NCBI RefSeq assembly: GCF_009909235.1
Contig: NZ_JAAAPO010000006.1
Coordinates: forward strand, 95,255-159,254
Length of the DNA: 64,000 nt
Reading direction: 5' to 3'
From: Novosphingobium ovatum
Lineage (GTDB): Bacteria; Pseudomonadota; Alphaproteobacteria; Sphingomonadales; Sphingomonadaceae
Below are positions 54,342-63,821 of this stretch, in pieces. The position numbers and the translations under genes were made by a program. Position 1 is the first letter of the stretch, and the number at the start of each line of letters is the position of its first letter. The notes beneath the pieces are model-generated. The model had not been told where the DNA came from. It did no database searches and saw only the letters and a program-made list of their open reading frames with translations.

Positions 54342-55511
54342 ATGAGAATTGTCGACGTCTGCGCCTTTTACTCGCCCCATGGCGGGGGCGTGAAAACCTA
54401 TGTCGAGCAGAAGATGAAGATCGGCCCCGAACTGGGCCACGAGATCATCATTCTGGCCCCCGGCGACCGCTATGAAATCAGCGAGCGCGGCCCTAACGCC
54501 CGGCTGATCACCCTGCCCGCGCCGCGCTTTCCGCTGGATCGCAAATACTGGTTTTTCAATGACGAACCCGCGCTGCATCAGGCGCTGGACGATCTGGCGC
54601 CCGATTTCGTCGAATGCTCCAGCCCGTGGCGCAGCGCCAGCATGGTCGCGCGCTGGCCGGGGCCAGCCCCGCGCGCGCTGGTGATGCACGCCGATCCGCT
54701 CTCGGCCTATGCCTATCGCTGGTTCGAACCGCTGCTCTCGCGCGCGACGATCGACAAACGGTTCTCGCGGTTCTGGGACCACCTGCGCGAACTGGGCCAG
54801 TCGTTCGACCGCGTGGTCTGTGCCAGCGGCGAATTGCGCGACCGGCTGGCGGCGGGGGGCGTGGCCAACACCGTGCTGCACCCCATGGGGATCGAGGCGG
54901 GCGTGTTCAGCCCCAGCCGCCGCGACCCGGCCCTGCGGCGCAAGATGCTGGCCCTGTGCGACCTGCCCGAAAGCGCCAAGCTGTTGATCGGCGTGGGCCG
55001 CTTGAGCGCGGAAAAGCGCTGGCCGATGATCGTTGACGCGGTGATGGCCGCCAGCCGCCTGATGCCGATCGGCATGGTGATGCTGGGCGCGGGTGGGCAC
55101 AAGGCGCGCATTCTGAAACAGATCGCGGGCAATCCGCATATCCGCCTGCTGACCCCGGAAAAAGACAGGGTGAAATTCGCCACCCTGCTGGCCAGCGCCG
55201 ACGCGCTGATCCATGGGTGTGAGGCCGAAACCTTCTGCATGGCCGCGGCCGAGGCGCGGGCCAGCGGCGTGCCAGTGATCGTGCCCAATCGCGGCGGCGC
55301 GGCCGATCATGCGCGCGGCGGGGCGGGTGTGACCTATCGCGCCGGCAGCGCCGTGGCCGCGGCCAAGGCGACGCTGAAACTGTTGCACAACCTGCCCAAA
55401 ACCCCGGTCGCCGCAGAAACGGTTACCACGCGGGGCCATTTTGCCGGGCTGTTTGCCGAATATGCCGCCACGCGCCGGGGCCTTGGCACCGATGCGGCCG
55501 CGCTTGCCTGA
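54342..55511 (+). CDS. Glycosyltransferase family 4
   Basis: 389 aa from ATG 54342. An N-terminal GT-B domain (FYSPHGGGVKTYVEQKMKIG) is followed by the nucleotide-sugar domain with IGVGRLSAEKRWPMIVDAV and the donor site CEAETFCMAAAEARASGVPVI. These retaining enzymes add sugars to lipids or glycans at the cytosolic membrane face. It lies 180 bp after the DUF2141 gene and 28 bp before the dipeptidase gene. The acceptor is unknown. Confidence 0.9.
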   Translation: MRIVDVCAFYSPHGGGVKTYVEQKMKIGPELGHEIIILAPGDRYEISERGPNARLITLPAPRFPLDRKYWFFNDEPALHQALDDLAPDFVECSSPWRSASMVARWPGPAPRALVMHADPLSAYAYRWFEPLLSRATIDKRFSRFWDHLRELGQSFDRVVCASGELRDRLAAGGVANTVLHPMGIEAGVFSPSRRDPALRRKMLALCDLPESAKLLIGVGRLSAEKRWPMIVDAVMAASRLMPIGMVMLGAGGHKARILKQIAGNPHIRLLTPEKDRVKFATLLASADALIHGCEAETFCMAAAEARASGVPVIVPNRGGAADHARGGAGVTYRAGSAVAAAKATLKLLHNLPKTPVAAETVTTRGHFAGLFAEYAATRRGLGTDAAALA

Positions 55512-55539
55512 TCCTGCCCCCCGTTTGGGAGTACCCGCC

Positions 55540-56835
55540 TTGCGTCACGCCCTGTTCCCCCTGTTGCTGGCCAGCGCCGTGCTGGCACCGATGCCCGCCC
55601 TGGCGCTCACCTCCGCCTCGCCAGAGCAGATCGCCGCCGCCGCGCTGAAGGCCGCGCCCGTGTGGGATGGGCATAATGACGTGCCCGAACAATTGCGCGA
55701 CCGCCGCCACAATGTGATGGGCGCGGCGGGTCAGGCGGGCGCGTTTGATTTTCGCGACACGCACGCGGAGGCCGACCCCGATGGCCAATCAGGCGGCGCG
55801 GGGATGCAAACCGACATCGCCCGCCTGCGTCAGGGGCGCGTGGGGGCGCAATTCTGGTCGGTCTATGTCAGCGCCGCCCTGCCCGAACCACAGGCGGTGC
55901 AGGCCACCATCGAGCAGGTGGACGTGATGAAGCGCATCATCGCCCGCCACGCCGACACCATGGCCTATTGCGAAACGGCCGCCTGCGTCGAAACCGCGTT
56001 CAAACAGGGCCGCATCGCCAGCCTGCTGGGCGCGGAGGGCGGCCATTCCATCGGCGGATCGCTGGCGGTACTGCGGCAGATGGCGGGGCTGGGCGTGCGC
56101 TATATGACGCTGACGCATGTGCGCAACAACGCCTGGGCCGACAGCGGCACCGACGCCCCCGCGCACAACGGCCTGACGCCTTTTGGCAAGGATGTCGTGC
56201 GCGAGATGCAGCGGCTGGGCGTGCTGGTGGACCTGTCGCATGTCAGCCCCAAGACGATGATGGACGCGCTGGACGTGGCGGGCGCGCCAGTGATCTTCTC
56301 GCATTCCAATGCCTATGCCGTGGCGCCGCACCCGCGCAATGTGCCCGATGACGTGCTGTTGCGCCTGCGGGCCAATGGCGGGATCATCATGGTCAATTTC
56401 TTCCCGGTCTATATCAACGGCGATCTGCGGCTGTGGACCGGCCGCCGCGCGGGCGAGGAAGCGCGGCTGAAGGCGCTGAACCCCGACCGCCCGCAGGCGG
56501 TCAAGGACGGCATGGCCGCATGGACCCGCGACAATCCCAAGCCGGTGGCGACATTGGCCCAAGTGGCCGACCATATCGAACATATCATCCGCCTGATCGG
56601 GGTGGACCATGTGGGTCTGGGCGGGGATTTCGATGGCGGCTCGGTGGGGTTGCAGGGGCTGCCCGATGTCTCGGCCTATCCGGCGCTGTTTGTCGAACTG
56701 GCGCGGCGCGGCCATTCACAGGCCGATCTGCAAAAACTCGCCAGCGGCAACATGATGCGCGTGCTCAAGGCCGCCGAAACCTATGCCGCCACCCACCGCG
56801 CCGACCCGCCGATCGAAAACCCGACGACATTCTGA
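55540..56835 (+). CDS. Membrane dipeptidase (M19 family), secreted
   Basis: 431 aa if started at TTG 55540, eight bases after TTGGGAG and at the front of a signal peptide (RHALFPLLLASAVLAPMPALA). The binuclear zinc ligands of renal-dipeptidase-like enzymes are visible: H45 and D47 (DGHNDVP), the GAEGGH glutamate, DLSHVS and FSHSNA histidines, and GLGGDFDGG. It hydrolyses dipeptides, often with D- or dehydro-residues, in the periplasm. It converges on the channel gene. Confidence 0.9.
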   Translation: MRHALFPLLLASAVLAPMPALALTSASPEQIAAAALKAAPVWDGHNDVPEQLRDRRHNVMGAAGQAGAFDFRDTHAEADPDGQSGGAGMQTDIARLRQGRVGAQFWSVYVSAALPEPQAVQATIEQVDVMKRIIARHADTMAYCETAACVETAFKQGRIASLLGAEGGHSIGGSLAVLRQMAGLGVRYMTLTHVRNNAWADSGTDAPAHNGLTPFGKDVVREMQRLGVLVDLSHVSPKTMMDALDVAGAPVIFSHSNAYAVAPHPRNVPDDVLLRLRANGGIIMVNFFPVYINGDLRLWTGRRAGEEARLKALNPDRPQAVKDGMAAWTRDNPKPVATLAQVADHIEHIIRLIGVDHVGLGGDFDGGSVGLQGLPDVSAYPALFVELARRGHSQADLQKLASGNMMRVLKAAETYAATHRADPPIENPTTF

Positions 56836-56863
56836 GGGCGCGCAGGGGCCAAGCATCGCCGCC

Positions 56864-57301
56864 CTAATGGGCGTCGATGCGCCCCAGCATGCGGAAGAAG
56901 AACGAGGTCGACCAGCCCAGCAGCAGCATGCCCAGAATGCTTTCAAACGCGCCGATCAACCGCCATTCGTGCAGGATATGCACATCCGAATAGCCCACCG
57001 TGGAATAGGAGATCGTGCTGAAATAGAGCGCCGCCTCCAGCCCCTGCACCGCGCCCACCGCCAGATAGGCCACCGCAAAGGCCCATATCTCCAGCCCGTG
57101 CAGCCCGATGATCGCCACCACGATCGACAGTGTGAACAGCGCCCCGCGCGGGGAGAGCGGCTTGATATGACGCAGGCGTTCGACGTTGATTTCGCTGCGC
57201 AATGCCTTGGTCAGGCCGAACAGGCCGATGCCATGCACCACCACGCAAAACACCACCATCACACTGGACACGGCAAACTGATAGAAAAGCGCTGTCGGCA
57301 T
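56864..57301 (-). CDS. Two-TM potassium-channel-like protein
   Basis: 145 aa. Hydrophobic segments flank a pore loop with a selectivity-filter-like STVGYSD (canonical TVGYGD), followed by a last span (LIGAFESILGMLLLGWSTSFFF). It fits the ion-channel-2 family, which conducts potassium as a tetramer. There is no regulatory domain. The glycine-to-serine change after GY is a small deviation. Confidence 0.85.
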   Translation of the reverse strand: MPTALFYQFAVSSVMVVFCVVVHGIGLFGLTKALRSEINVERLRHIKPLSPRGALFTLSIVVAIIGLHGLEIWAFAVAYLAVGAVQGLEAALYFSTISYSTVGYSDVHILHEWRLIGAFESILGMLLLGWSTSFFFRMLGRIDAH

Positions 57302-57361
57302 GGCCCTTCATGCCAAAGCCCGCGCCGCGATGCCATAGCTTAATCGCGCCGATCCGGCGTC

Positions 57362-58183
57362 TTAGCGCGCGCGCCGCCCCGCCACCGGCCAGGCGATCTG
57401 GAACATCGCGGGCCATTCCTTGCCGGTGACATACAGGCGACGGTGGACCGCGTCCCACGCGATGCCATTGGCCACCTGATCGGTGCCCAGCGCGGGCATC
57501 TTGCGGCGCAGCGGCGACAGGTCGATCCAGCCCTTGACGTGGCCGGTCGCCGGATCAATCCGGGCGATGCGGTCGGTCAGCCAGATGTTGGCCAGAATCT
57601 CGCCATCCACCCATTCCAGCTCGTTCAGATTGACGATCGGGCGGCCATTGGCGGTGACGCGCAACAGCCGGGTGGTGGTAAAGTCCGCGCCATTGATAAA
57701 GCGCAGCTGATCGGTGCCATCCGACATGATGATCTGCGCGCCATTGCTGGTCATGCCCCAGCCTTCACCCACATAGGTAAAGCGGCCCTGCACCGCCAAA
57801 CCATCGCGGGCAAAGCGGAAACCGACCGCGTTGCGCCATGTCAGCATCAGGATCTGACGGCTGCCATCGGGCGCGGTGAACGGCGCGATGCCTTCGCCAA
57901 ACAACGGCGCGGACAGGTTCATCTGCGCCTGCACGCGCCCCGTTTCCAGATCCACCCGCCGCAGTGACGAGCGCCCCTCCATCCCGGTGCTCTCGAACAG
58001 CGTGTCGCCATCGATGAACAGACCTTCGGTAAAGGCGCCCGTGTCATGGGGCAGCACCCGCAGCGCCTGCGCCTCGGCCACCGGCACGGCGGCGGGGGCA
58101 CGCGCCGGGGCGGCCTGACACGCGGCCAGAGGCAGCGCCGCCAGCGCCACCCCCATCAGCCATCCGCGCCAAGCCGCCACCAT
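57362..58183 (-). CDS. Glutaminyl-peptide cyclotransferase, lipoprotein
   Basis: 273 aa from ATG 58183. The signal peptide ends in a lipobox (PLAAC), so the enzyme is probably anchored in the envelope. The five-bladed propeller pattern of plant-type glutaminyl cyclase is seen in HDTGAFTEGLFIDGDTLFES, YVGEGWGMTSNG, LNELEWVDGEILANIWLTD and VANGIAWDAVHRRLYVTGK. It forms N-terminal pyroglutamate on secreted proteins. It starts five bases after dapD on the same strand. Confidence 0.9.
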   Translation of the reverse strand: MVAAWRGWLMGVALAALPLAACQAAPARAPAAVPVAEAQALRVLPHDTGAFTEGLFIDGDTLFESTGMEGRSSLRRVDLETGRVQAQMNLSAPLFGEGIAPFTAPDGSRQILMLTWRNAVGFRFARDGLAVQGRFTYVGEGWGMTSNGAQIIMSDGTDQLRFINGADFTTTRLLRVTANGRPIVNLNELEWVDGEILANIWLTDRIARIDPATGHVKGWIDLSPLRRKMPALGTDQVANGIAWDAVHRRLYVTGKEWPAMFQIAWPVAGRRAR

Positions 58184-58188
58184 GGCGC

Positions 58189-59031
58189 TTAGTCGCGCAG
58201 CAGGTCGTTGATGCCGGTCTTGGCGCGGGTCTGCGCGTCGACGGTCTTGACGATGACCGCGCAATACAGGCTCGGCCCCGGCGTGCCATCGGGCAGCGGC
58301 TTGCCGGGCAGGCTGCCGGGGACCACCACCGAATAGGGCGGCACGTAACCGACATGCACTTCGCCCGTGGCGCGGTCGACGATCTTGGTCGACGCGCCGA
58401 TGAACACGCCCATCGAGAGCACCGCGCCCTCACCAATGCGCACGCCCTCGACCACCTCGGAGCGGGCGCCGATGAAGCAGTTGTCCTCGATGATCACGGG
58501 GCCGGCCTGCAACGGCTCCAGCACGCCGCCAATGCCCACGCCGCCCGACAGGTGGACGTTCTTGCCGATCTGGGCGCAGGAACCCACGGTCGCCCAGGTA
58601 TCCACCATCGTGCCCGAATCGACATGCGCGCCCAGGTTCACAAAGCTGGGCATCAAGATCACGCCCTTGCCGATGAAGGCGCTCTGGCGCACGACGCTGC
58701 CGGGGACGGCGCGGAAACCGGCGGCGCGGAACTGCTCCTCGGTCCAGCCTGCGGTTTTCAGCGGCACCTTGTCCCAAGCGGGCGCGCCGCCCATGCCATT
58801 GTCCAAAATCGCGTTGTCATTCAGGCGGAAGCTCAGCAGCACGGCCTTCTTCAGCCACTGGTTCACCACCCATTCGCCGTCGATCTTTTCAGCAACACGC
58901 GCCTCGCCAGAGTCCAGCAGCGCCAGCGCGGCCTCGACAGAGGCGCGCACATCATCGCTGGCGGGGGTGACGGTGTCGCGCGCGTCCCACGCGGCTTCGA
59001 TGGCAGAGGACAGGGCGGCGATATCGGTCAT
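58189..59031 (-). CDS. dapD: Tetrahydrodipicolinate N-succinyltransferase
   Basis: 280 aa from ATG 59031. It succinylates tetrahydrodipicolinate in the lysine/meso-diaminopimelate pathway, feeding peptidoglycan synthesis. The left-handed beta-helix is shown by hexapeptide repeats from [20 protein letters not shown] to [14 protein letters not shown]. The expected [32 protein letters not shown] core is intact. Other dap genes are not present nearby. Confidence 0.96.
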   Translation of the reverse strand: MTDIAALSSAIEAAWDARDTVTPASDDVRASVEAALALLDSGEARVAEKIDGEWVVNQWLKKAVLLSFRLNDNAILDNGMGGAPAWDKVPLKTAGWTEEQFRAAGFRAVPGSVVRQSAFIGKGVILMPSFVNLGAHVDSGTMVDTWATVGSCAQIGKNVHLSGGVGIGGVLEPLQAGPVIIEDNCFIGARSEVVEGVRIGEGAVLSMGVFIGASTKIVDRATGEVHVGYVPPYSVVVPGSLPGKPLPDGTPGPSLYCAVIVKTVDAQTRAKTGINDLLRD

Positions 59032-59346
59032 GGGGTAATCCTTGGATTTGGGGGCAACAGGCCCACGATACGGTTGCGACCAGCGACTATCGCCACACGC
59101 CCCCGCGCACAAGAGCCATGGCACCCCCACCTGCCCCCCACCTGCCCCAACGCCTGTGGCACGCGCAGCGCAGAGGCGGCAAAATCGGTGGAATATGGAG
59201 CTTTGCGGGCTTTGCCGGGGACGCGCGCGGGCATACCATGCCTTCATCTTTTGCCGTTACATCACGGTTCGGTGCGGAACCAATGGCACGGGCGCAGGGG
59301 GCGACCGGCACACGGCATCAGACGTTTTGGGGGACATATTCAGGCC
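59032..59346. other. Divergent promoter region between dapD and the S8 protease
   Basis: No gene is supported in these 315 bp. They should hold the divergent promoters. A short direct duplication of CCCACCTGCCCC lies near 59125-59150. Confidence 0.55.
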
Positions 59347-61800
59347 ATGAACAGCCATACGCCATCGCCGGCCCAATCGTGTGACGCGCACTCCGTCACC
59401 ACCACCACCGATGCCGCCACCACCTTTTGCCGCAGCCGCGCCTTTGCGCTGATCGCGCGCGTGCCCGTGACCGGCGTGGTCGCGCTGGCGCTGGGGACGC
59501 TGGCGGCCTGTGGCGGGGGCGATGGCGGCGGCGGGGTGAACTCCACGCCCAGCGGGACGACATCGGCCACGGCGACGGCCACACCCACCGCCACCGCCAC
59601 GCCGATCATCACGCCCACCCCATCGGCCAGTTTCATCACCAGCGAATACACCCGTTCGAGCGGGCCCAGCCAGCATGGCGCGATCACCGCATGGGCGGCC
59701 GGGGCTTCGGGATCGGGGGTGACGATCGGCATCATCGATTCGGGGCTGACCACCAGCAATCCGGAATTTTCGGGCCGCATCTCCAGCGCCTCGGCCGATG
59801 TGGCCGGCAGCCGGGGGCTGACCAATGCCGACGATCTGCATGGCGAGATGGTCGCGCTGGTCGCGGCGGGGGCGCGCGATGGGACGGGCGTGATGGGCAT
59901 GGCGTTCAACGCCACCATCGCGGCGTACCGCGCCGACACGCCCGGCAGTTGCCTGAGCACCAACGGATGCAGCTTTGCCGACAGCGCGATTGCCACCGGC
60001 ATCAACAACGCCATCGCCGCCGGGGCCAAGGTGATCAACATCTCGCTGGGCGGATCATCGCCCAATGCCGCCGTGATCAGCGCGGTGGGCCGCGCGGCCA
60101 GCGCGGGGGTGGTGATCGTGGTGTCGGCCGGCAATGACGGCGGGGCGCAGGTGGATGACTTTGCCGCGGCATTGCGGGCGGCGGGCAATGGCAATGTGAT
60201 CATCGCCGGGTCGGTCGGGACCAGCAATGTCATCTCCAGCTTTGCCAACCGGGCGGGGACGGAATCGGCCTGGTATCTGGCCGCGCTGGGCGAACAGATC
60301 TGCTGCGAATACGCCAATGGCGTGATCAAGGTGACCAGCAGCGGCGGGTCGAACTATTACACCGTCTATAACGGCACCAGCTTTTCGGCGCCGCAGATCG
60401 CCGGGGCGGTGGCGCTGTTGCGGCAGGCCTTCCCCAATCTGAGCGCGGCGCAGGCGGTGCAATTGCTGCTGACCACCGCGACGGACGCGGGCACCAGTGG
60501 TGAGGACACCACCTATGGCAAGGGGGTGCTGAACATCGCGGCGGCCTTTACCGCGCAAGGCAGCACCAGCATCGGCAGCAGCCAGATGGCGATGGGCGAC
60601 ACCAGTGTGGTGACATCGCCCGCCATGGGTGACGCGATCAGCGCGGCCAGCCTGCCCACGGTGATGATGGACAGCTATGCCCGCGCGTTCAACGTCAATC
60701 TGGCGTCAGGCATGCGCGCGGCCCAGATCATGCCCCGGCTGACGATGGCGCTGACCGCGCGGCAGGAATCGCTCTCGCTGGCGCAGGGGCGGGTGTCGCT
60801 GGCCTTTACCGTGGACGCCAATGGCCGCAATCAGGGCAATCCATGGCGCGGCGCGCTGCGGCTGAGCCGAGAGGATGCCGATGCCTCCCGCGTGCTGGCC
60901 GCGCGGATGATCGCGCAATTGTCGGCGCGCACGCGGATGGGTCTGGCCTATAGCATGGGGGCCGACGGGCTGGTGGCCTCACTTCAGGGGCAGGACCGCC
61001 CGGCCTTCATGATCGCGGCCAACCCGCTGGAGGACGCAGGCTTTGCCCGCCATGGCCAGACCGCCTTTGCCCTGCGGCAGGATCTGGGCGCGCGGTGGGG
61101 CGGGCTGTGGGGGCTGACGCTGTCGGCGGAACGCGCCGATGGCCAGATCGGCGCGCCATGGCGCACCACCGGCATGCCCGATCCGATGCAGCGCAGTGAC
61201 GCGGTCTATCGCTTTGGCGCGGCGGCCGATGGGCACTGGGGCGCGTGGGACGCGGCGCTGGGCCTGTCGTGGATGGCCGAACAGCGCGGCGTGCTGGGCG
61301 CGCGGCTGAACCCGGTGTTTGGCGCGCAGGGGGCCGACAGCTGGTTTGCCGATGCGTCTGTTGGCTGGCGCCCGATGGGCGATCTGCGCATCGGCGCGGG
61401 GTGGCGGCAGGGCTATACCGCGATCCATGCGGGCACGATGCTGCAATCGGGGTCGCATCTGTGGTCCAATGGCTGGGTGGTGGATGCGGCGCTGGCCAAT
61501 GCGCTGAAGCCGGGCGACACTTTCAGCATCCGGGTATCACAGCCGCTGCGCGTGGCGGCGGGCGGGGCCAATCTGTGGCTACCGCTGGCCTATGATTACG
61601 ACACGCAAACAACCACTTGGGGCACGCAAAGGCTAAACCTGCGCCCGCATGGCCGCGAAATCGCCACCGAGCTGGCGTGGCACCTGCCGCTGTGGGGGGG
61701 CAGCGCCAACGCCAACCTGTTCTGGCGGCACAATCCGGGCCATTACGCCACGCTGCCGGTCGATCGCGGCTGGTCGGTGGGCTGGAAATACGGCTTTTGA
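59347..61800 (+). CDS. Subtilisin-like (S8) autotransporter protease with lipobox
   Basis: 817 aa from ATG 59347. The S8 catalytic triad is D131 (GIIDSG), H165 (LHGEMVA) and S345 (NGTSFSAPQIAGA), with the oxyanion residue in SAGND. The region after about residue 500 looks like an autotransporter beta-barrel, ending GWKYGF with a terminal aromatic. A lipobox LAAC at C55 is followed by a Gly-rich stretch and a Thr/Ala/Pro linker, unusual for a passenger. It is probably on the cell surface. Substrate unknown. Confidence 0.9.
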   Translation: MNSHTPSPAQSCDAHSVTTTTDAATTFCRSRAFALIARVPVTGVVALALGTLAACGGGDGGGGVNSTPSGTTSATATATPTATATPIITPTPSASFITSEYTRSSGPSQHGAITAWAAGASGSGVTIGIIDSGLTTSNPEFSGRISSASADVAGSRGLTNADDLHGEMVALVAAGARDGTGVMGMAFNATIAAYRADTPGSCLSTNGCSFADSAIATGINNAIAAGAKVINISLGGSSPNAAVISAVGRAASAGVVIVVSAGNDGGAQVDDFAAALRAAGNGNVIIAGSVGTSNVISSFANRAGTESAWYLAALGEQICCEYANGVIKVTSSGGSNYYTVYNGTSFSAPQIAGAVALLRQAFPNLSAAQAVQLLLTTATDAGTSGEDTTYGKGVLNIAAAFTAQGSTSIGSSQMAMGDTSVVTSPAMGDAISAASLPTVMMDSYARAFNVNLASGMRAAQIMPRLTMALTARQESLSLAQGRVSLAFTVDANGRNQGNPWRGALRLSREDADASRVLAARMIAQLSARTRMGLAYSMGADGLVASLQGQDRPAFMIAANPLEDAGFARHGQTAFALRQDLGARWGGLWGLTLSAERADGQIGAPWRTTGMPDPMQRSDAVYRFGAAADGHWGAWDAALGLSWMAEQRGVLGARLNPVFGAQGADSWFADASVGWRPMGDLRIGAGWRQGYTAIHAGTMLQSGSHLWSNGWVVDAALANALKPGDTFSIRVSQPLRVAAGGANLWLPLAYDYDTQTTTWGTQRLNLRPHGREIATELAWHLPLWGGSANANLFWRHNPGHYATLPVDRGWSVGWKYGF

Positions 61801-61925
61801 CAGGAATGTGAGCAAGGCGGGCGGATAAACCCGCCGGGCCCCATGGACGCGCGCGGCAACCGGCGATAGGTTCCGCCCCCAAGTGATCCGCGCCCGTGGC
61901 CCTGCCCGGCGCGCCAAAGGGGGCC

Positions 61926-63167
61926 TTGGGCAACGTGCATATCCTGTTGAGCCTGTTGGGGCTGGTGTTGATTTTCGCCGCAGCCTTTGCGCTGTCGTCG
62001 GATCGCGGGGCGATCCGGTTGCGGGTGGTGCTGGCCGCGTTCGGGTTGCAGGCGGGCTTTGCCGCGCTGGTGCTGTATCTGCCGTGGGGCAATGCGGCGC
62101 TGCAATTCGTGTCGGGGGGCGTGAACAATCTGCTGGGTTATGCCCATGCGGGGATCAACCTGCTGTTCGGCCCCTTGGCCAAGCCAGAGTTGGGCGGCAC
62201 CTCTTTCGCCATTTCGTCATTGCCGGTGATCATCTTTTTCGCGGCGCTGATTTCGGTGCTGTATTACGTGGGCGTGATGCCGCTGGTGGTGCGCTGGATC
62301 GGCGGCGGGCTGGAAAAGATCACCGGAATCAGCCGGTTGGAATCGCTGTGCGCGGCCAGCAACATCTTTCTGGGTCAGTCCGAAGCGCCCTTGGTGATCC
62401 GCCCCTATCTGGCGCGGCTGACGCCGGCGCAACTGTTCTGCGTGATGAGCGTGGGGATGGCGGGCGTCGCGGGAACCATTCTGGCGGCTTATGCGGGGCT
62501 GGGTATCCGTATTGATTATCTGGTGGCGGCCAGTTTCATGTCGGCGCCGGGCGGCATCTGCATGGCCAAGATCATCATGCCCGATCCGCGCGGCCAAGTG
62601 GTTGAATCCGATGACGCCGATCTGGACGATGGCCATGATCAGGAACGCCCCGCCAACATCATCATGGCAGCCAGCGAAGGCGCGCAAACCGGCGTGAAAC
62701 TGGCCGTGGCGGTGGGCGCGATGGTGCTGGCCTTTGTTGCGCTGGTGGCGCTGGCCAATGGCGTGGTGGGCTGGGTTGGCGGGCTGTTTGGCCACCCGGA
62801 TTTGTCGTTCCAGATGGTGCTGGGCTATGTTTTTGCACCGGTTTTCGCGCTGTTGGGCACGCCCACCTGGGCCGAAGCCCTGCGCGCGGGCAGCATGTTC
62901 GGGACCAAGGTGGTGCTGAACGAATTCGTCGCCTTCATCGATCTGGGTCAGGCCAAGGATCTGTCGGCGCAAACGGTTGGAATCGTGACCTTTGCCCTGT
63001 GCGGCTTTGCCAATTTCAGCTCGATCGCGATCCAGATGGCGGTGACCGGATCGCTGGCGCCGAATCAGCGCCCGGTGCTGGCGCGGCTGGGGATCAAGGC
63101 GCTGTGCGCGGGCGCGCTGTCCAATTTGATGAGCGCGGGGCTGGCAGGCCTGTTCCTCTCGTTGTAA
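61926..63167 (+). CDS. Concentrative nucleoside transporter (CNT/NupC)
   Basis: 413 aa if started at TTG 61926, preceded by AAAGGGGG; a GTG at 61896 is possible. Multi-span CNT protein with the family motifs GGTSFAISSLPVIIFFAALISVLYYVG, ASNIFLGQSEAPLVIRPYL, MAGVAGTILAAYAGLGI and FGTKVVLNEFVAFIDLG. It imports nucleosides with H+ or Na+ symport. It ends ten bases before the SNase gene, so they may form an operon for nucleic-acid scavenging. Confidence 0.93.
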   Translation: MGNVHILLSLLGLVLIFAAAFALSSDRGAIRLRVVLAAFGLQAGFAALVLYLPWGNAALQFVSGGVNNLLGYAHAGINLLFGPLAKPELGGTSFAISSLPVIIFFAALISVLYYVGVMPLVVRWIGGGLEKITGISRLESLCAASNIFLGQSEAPLVIRPYLARLTPAQLFCVMSVGMAGVAGTILAAYAGLGIRIDYLVAASFMSAPGGICMAKIIMPDPRGQVVESDDADLDDGHDQERPANIIMAASEGAQTGVKLAVAVGAMVLAFVALVALANGVVGWVGGLFGHPDLSFQMVLGYVFAPVFALLGTPTWAEALRAGSMFGTKVVLNEFVAFIDLGQAKDLSAQTVGIVTFALCGFANFSSIAIQMAVTGSLAPNQRPVLARLGIKALCAGALSNLMSAGLAGLFLSL

Positions 63168-63177
63168 GCGATTGTAG

Positions 63178-63744
63178 ATGAAGAGCAATTGGGACGAGGA
63201 ATGGGAAATGCTGCGCCCGCAGGCCCGGCGGCGGCGGCTGCCTACGGGGATGCGCGCGGTGTTTCTGGTGGTGCTGGCGCTGATGGCGGTGATGGTGGGG
63301 GCAACCCGCTGGCGCGGCTGGTTCAACGGCGGCGCCAGCGCGCCGGGCGCGGCGGTGTCGGGGACTGTCAAACCGGGCGTAAGTGACCGGGAACAGGCGC
63401 AATTTGTCCTGTGCAAGCGCAGCAGCCTGGACGCCTGTGTGGTGGATGGCGACACGATCCACTATCAGGGGCTGAAGATCCGCATTGCCGACATCAACAC
63501 GCCAGAAACCCGTCAGGCGCAGTGCGATTACGAACAGGATCTGGGCAACAAGGCCAAGCTGCGGCTGGTCGAATTGCTGAACGCGGGGGCGTTTTCGGTG
63601 GAGATGCCCAGCGGGCGGGCGACCGACAAATATGGCCGGGCGCTGCGTGTAATTACGCGCGGCGGGGTCAGTCTGGGCGATGTGCTGGTGAACGAAGGGC
63701 TGGCCGAAAGATGGACGGGGCGGCGGCGCGATTGGTGCCACTAA
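63178..63744 (+). CDS. SNase-like (thermonuclease) nuclease, membrane anchored
   Basis: 188 aa from ATG 63178; ATG 63208 has a better GAGGA ribosome-binding site. A single membrane anchor (RAVFLVVLALMAVMVGA) precedes a staphylococcal-nuclease fold with D90GDT, D105INTPE and KYGRALR, the calcium and catalytic elements of the family. The domain should face the periplasm. Beside the nucleoside transporter it may degrade extracellular DNA or RNA. Confidence 0.88.
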   Translation: MKSNWDEEWEMLRPQARRRRLPTGMRAVFLVVLALMAVMVGATRWRGWFNGGASAPGAAVSGTVKPGVSDREQAQFVLCKRSSLDACVVDGDTIHYQGLKIRIADINTPETRQAQCDYEQDLGNKAKLRLVELLNAGAFSVEMPSGRATDKYGRALRVITRGGVSLGDVLVNEGLAERWTGRRRDWCH

Positions 63745-63775
63745 ACCGCGTCGATAATGCTATCATTGACAACAA

Positions 63776-63800
63776 AAAGGGCGCCGCATGGGCGCCCTTT
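63776..63800. terminator. Bidirectional Rho-independent terminator
   Basis: AAAGGGCGCC and GGCGCCCTTT form a perfect 10-bp stem with a 5-nt loop. It separates the SNase gene from the convergent dehydrogenase gene. Confidence 0.88.
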
Positions 63801-63821
63801 CGCTGTTGCGGATGGGTGGCG

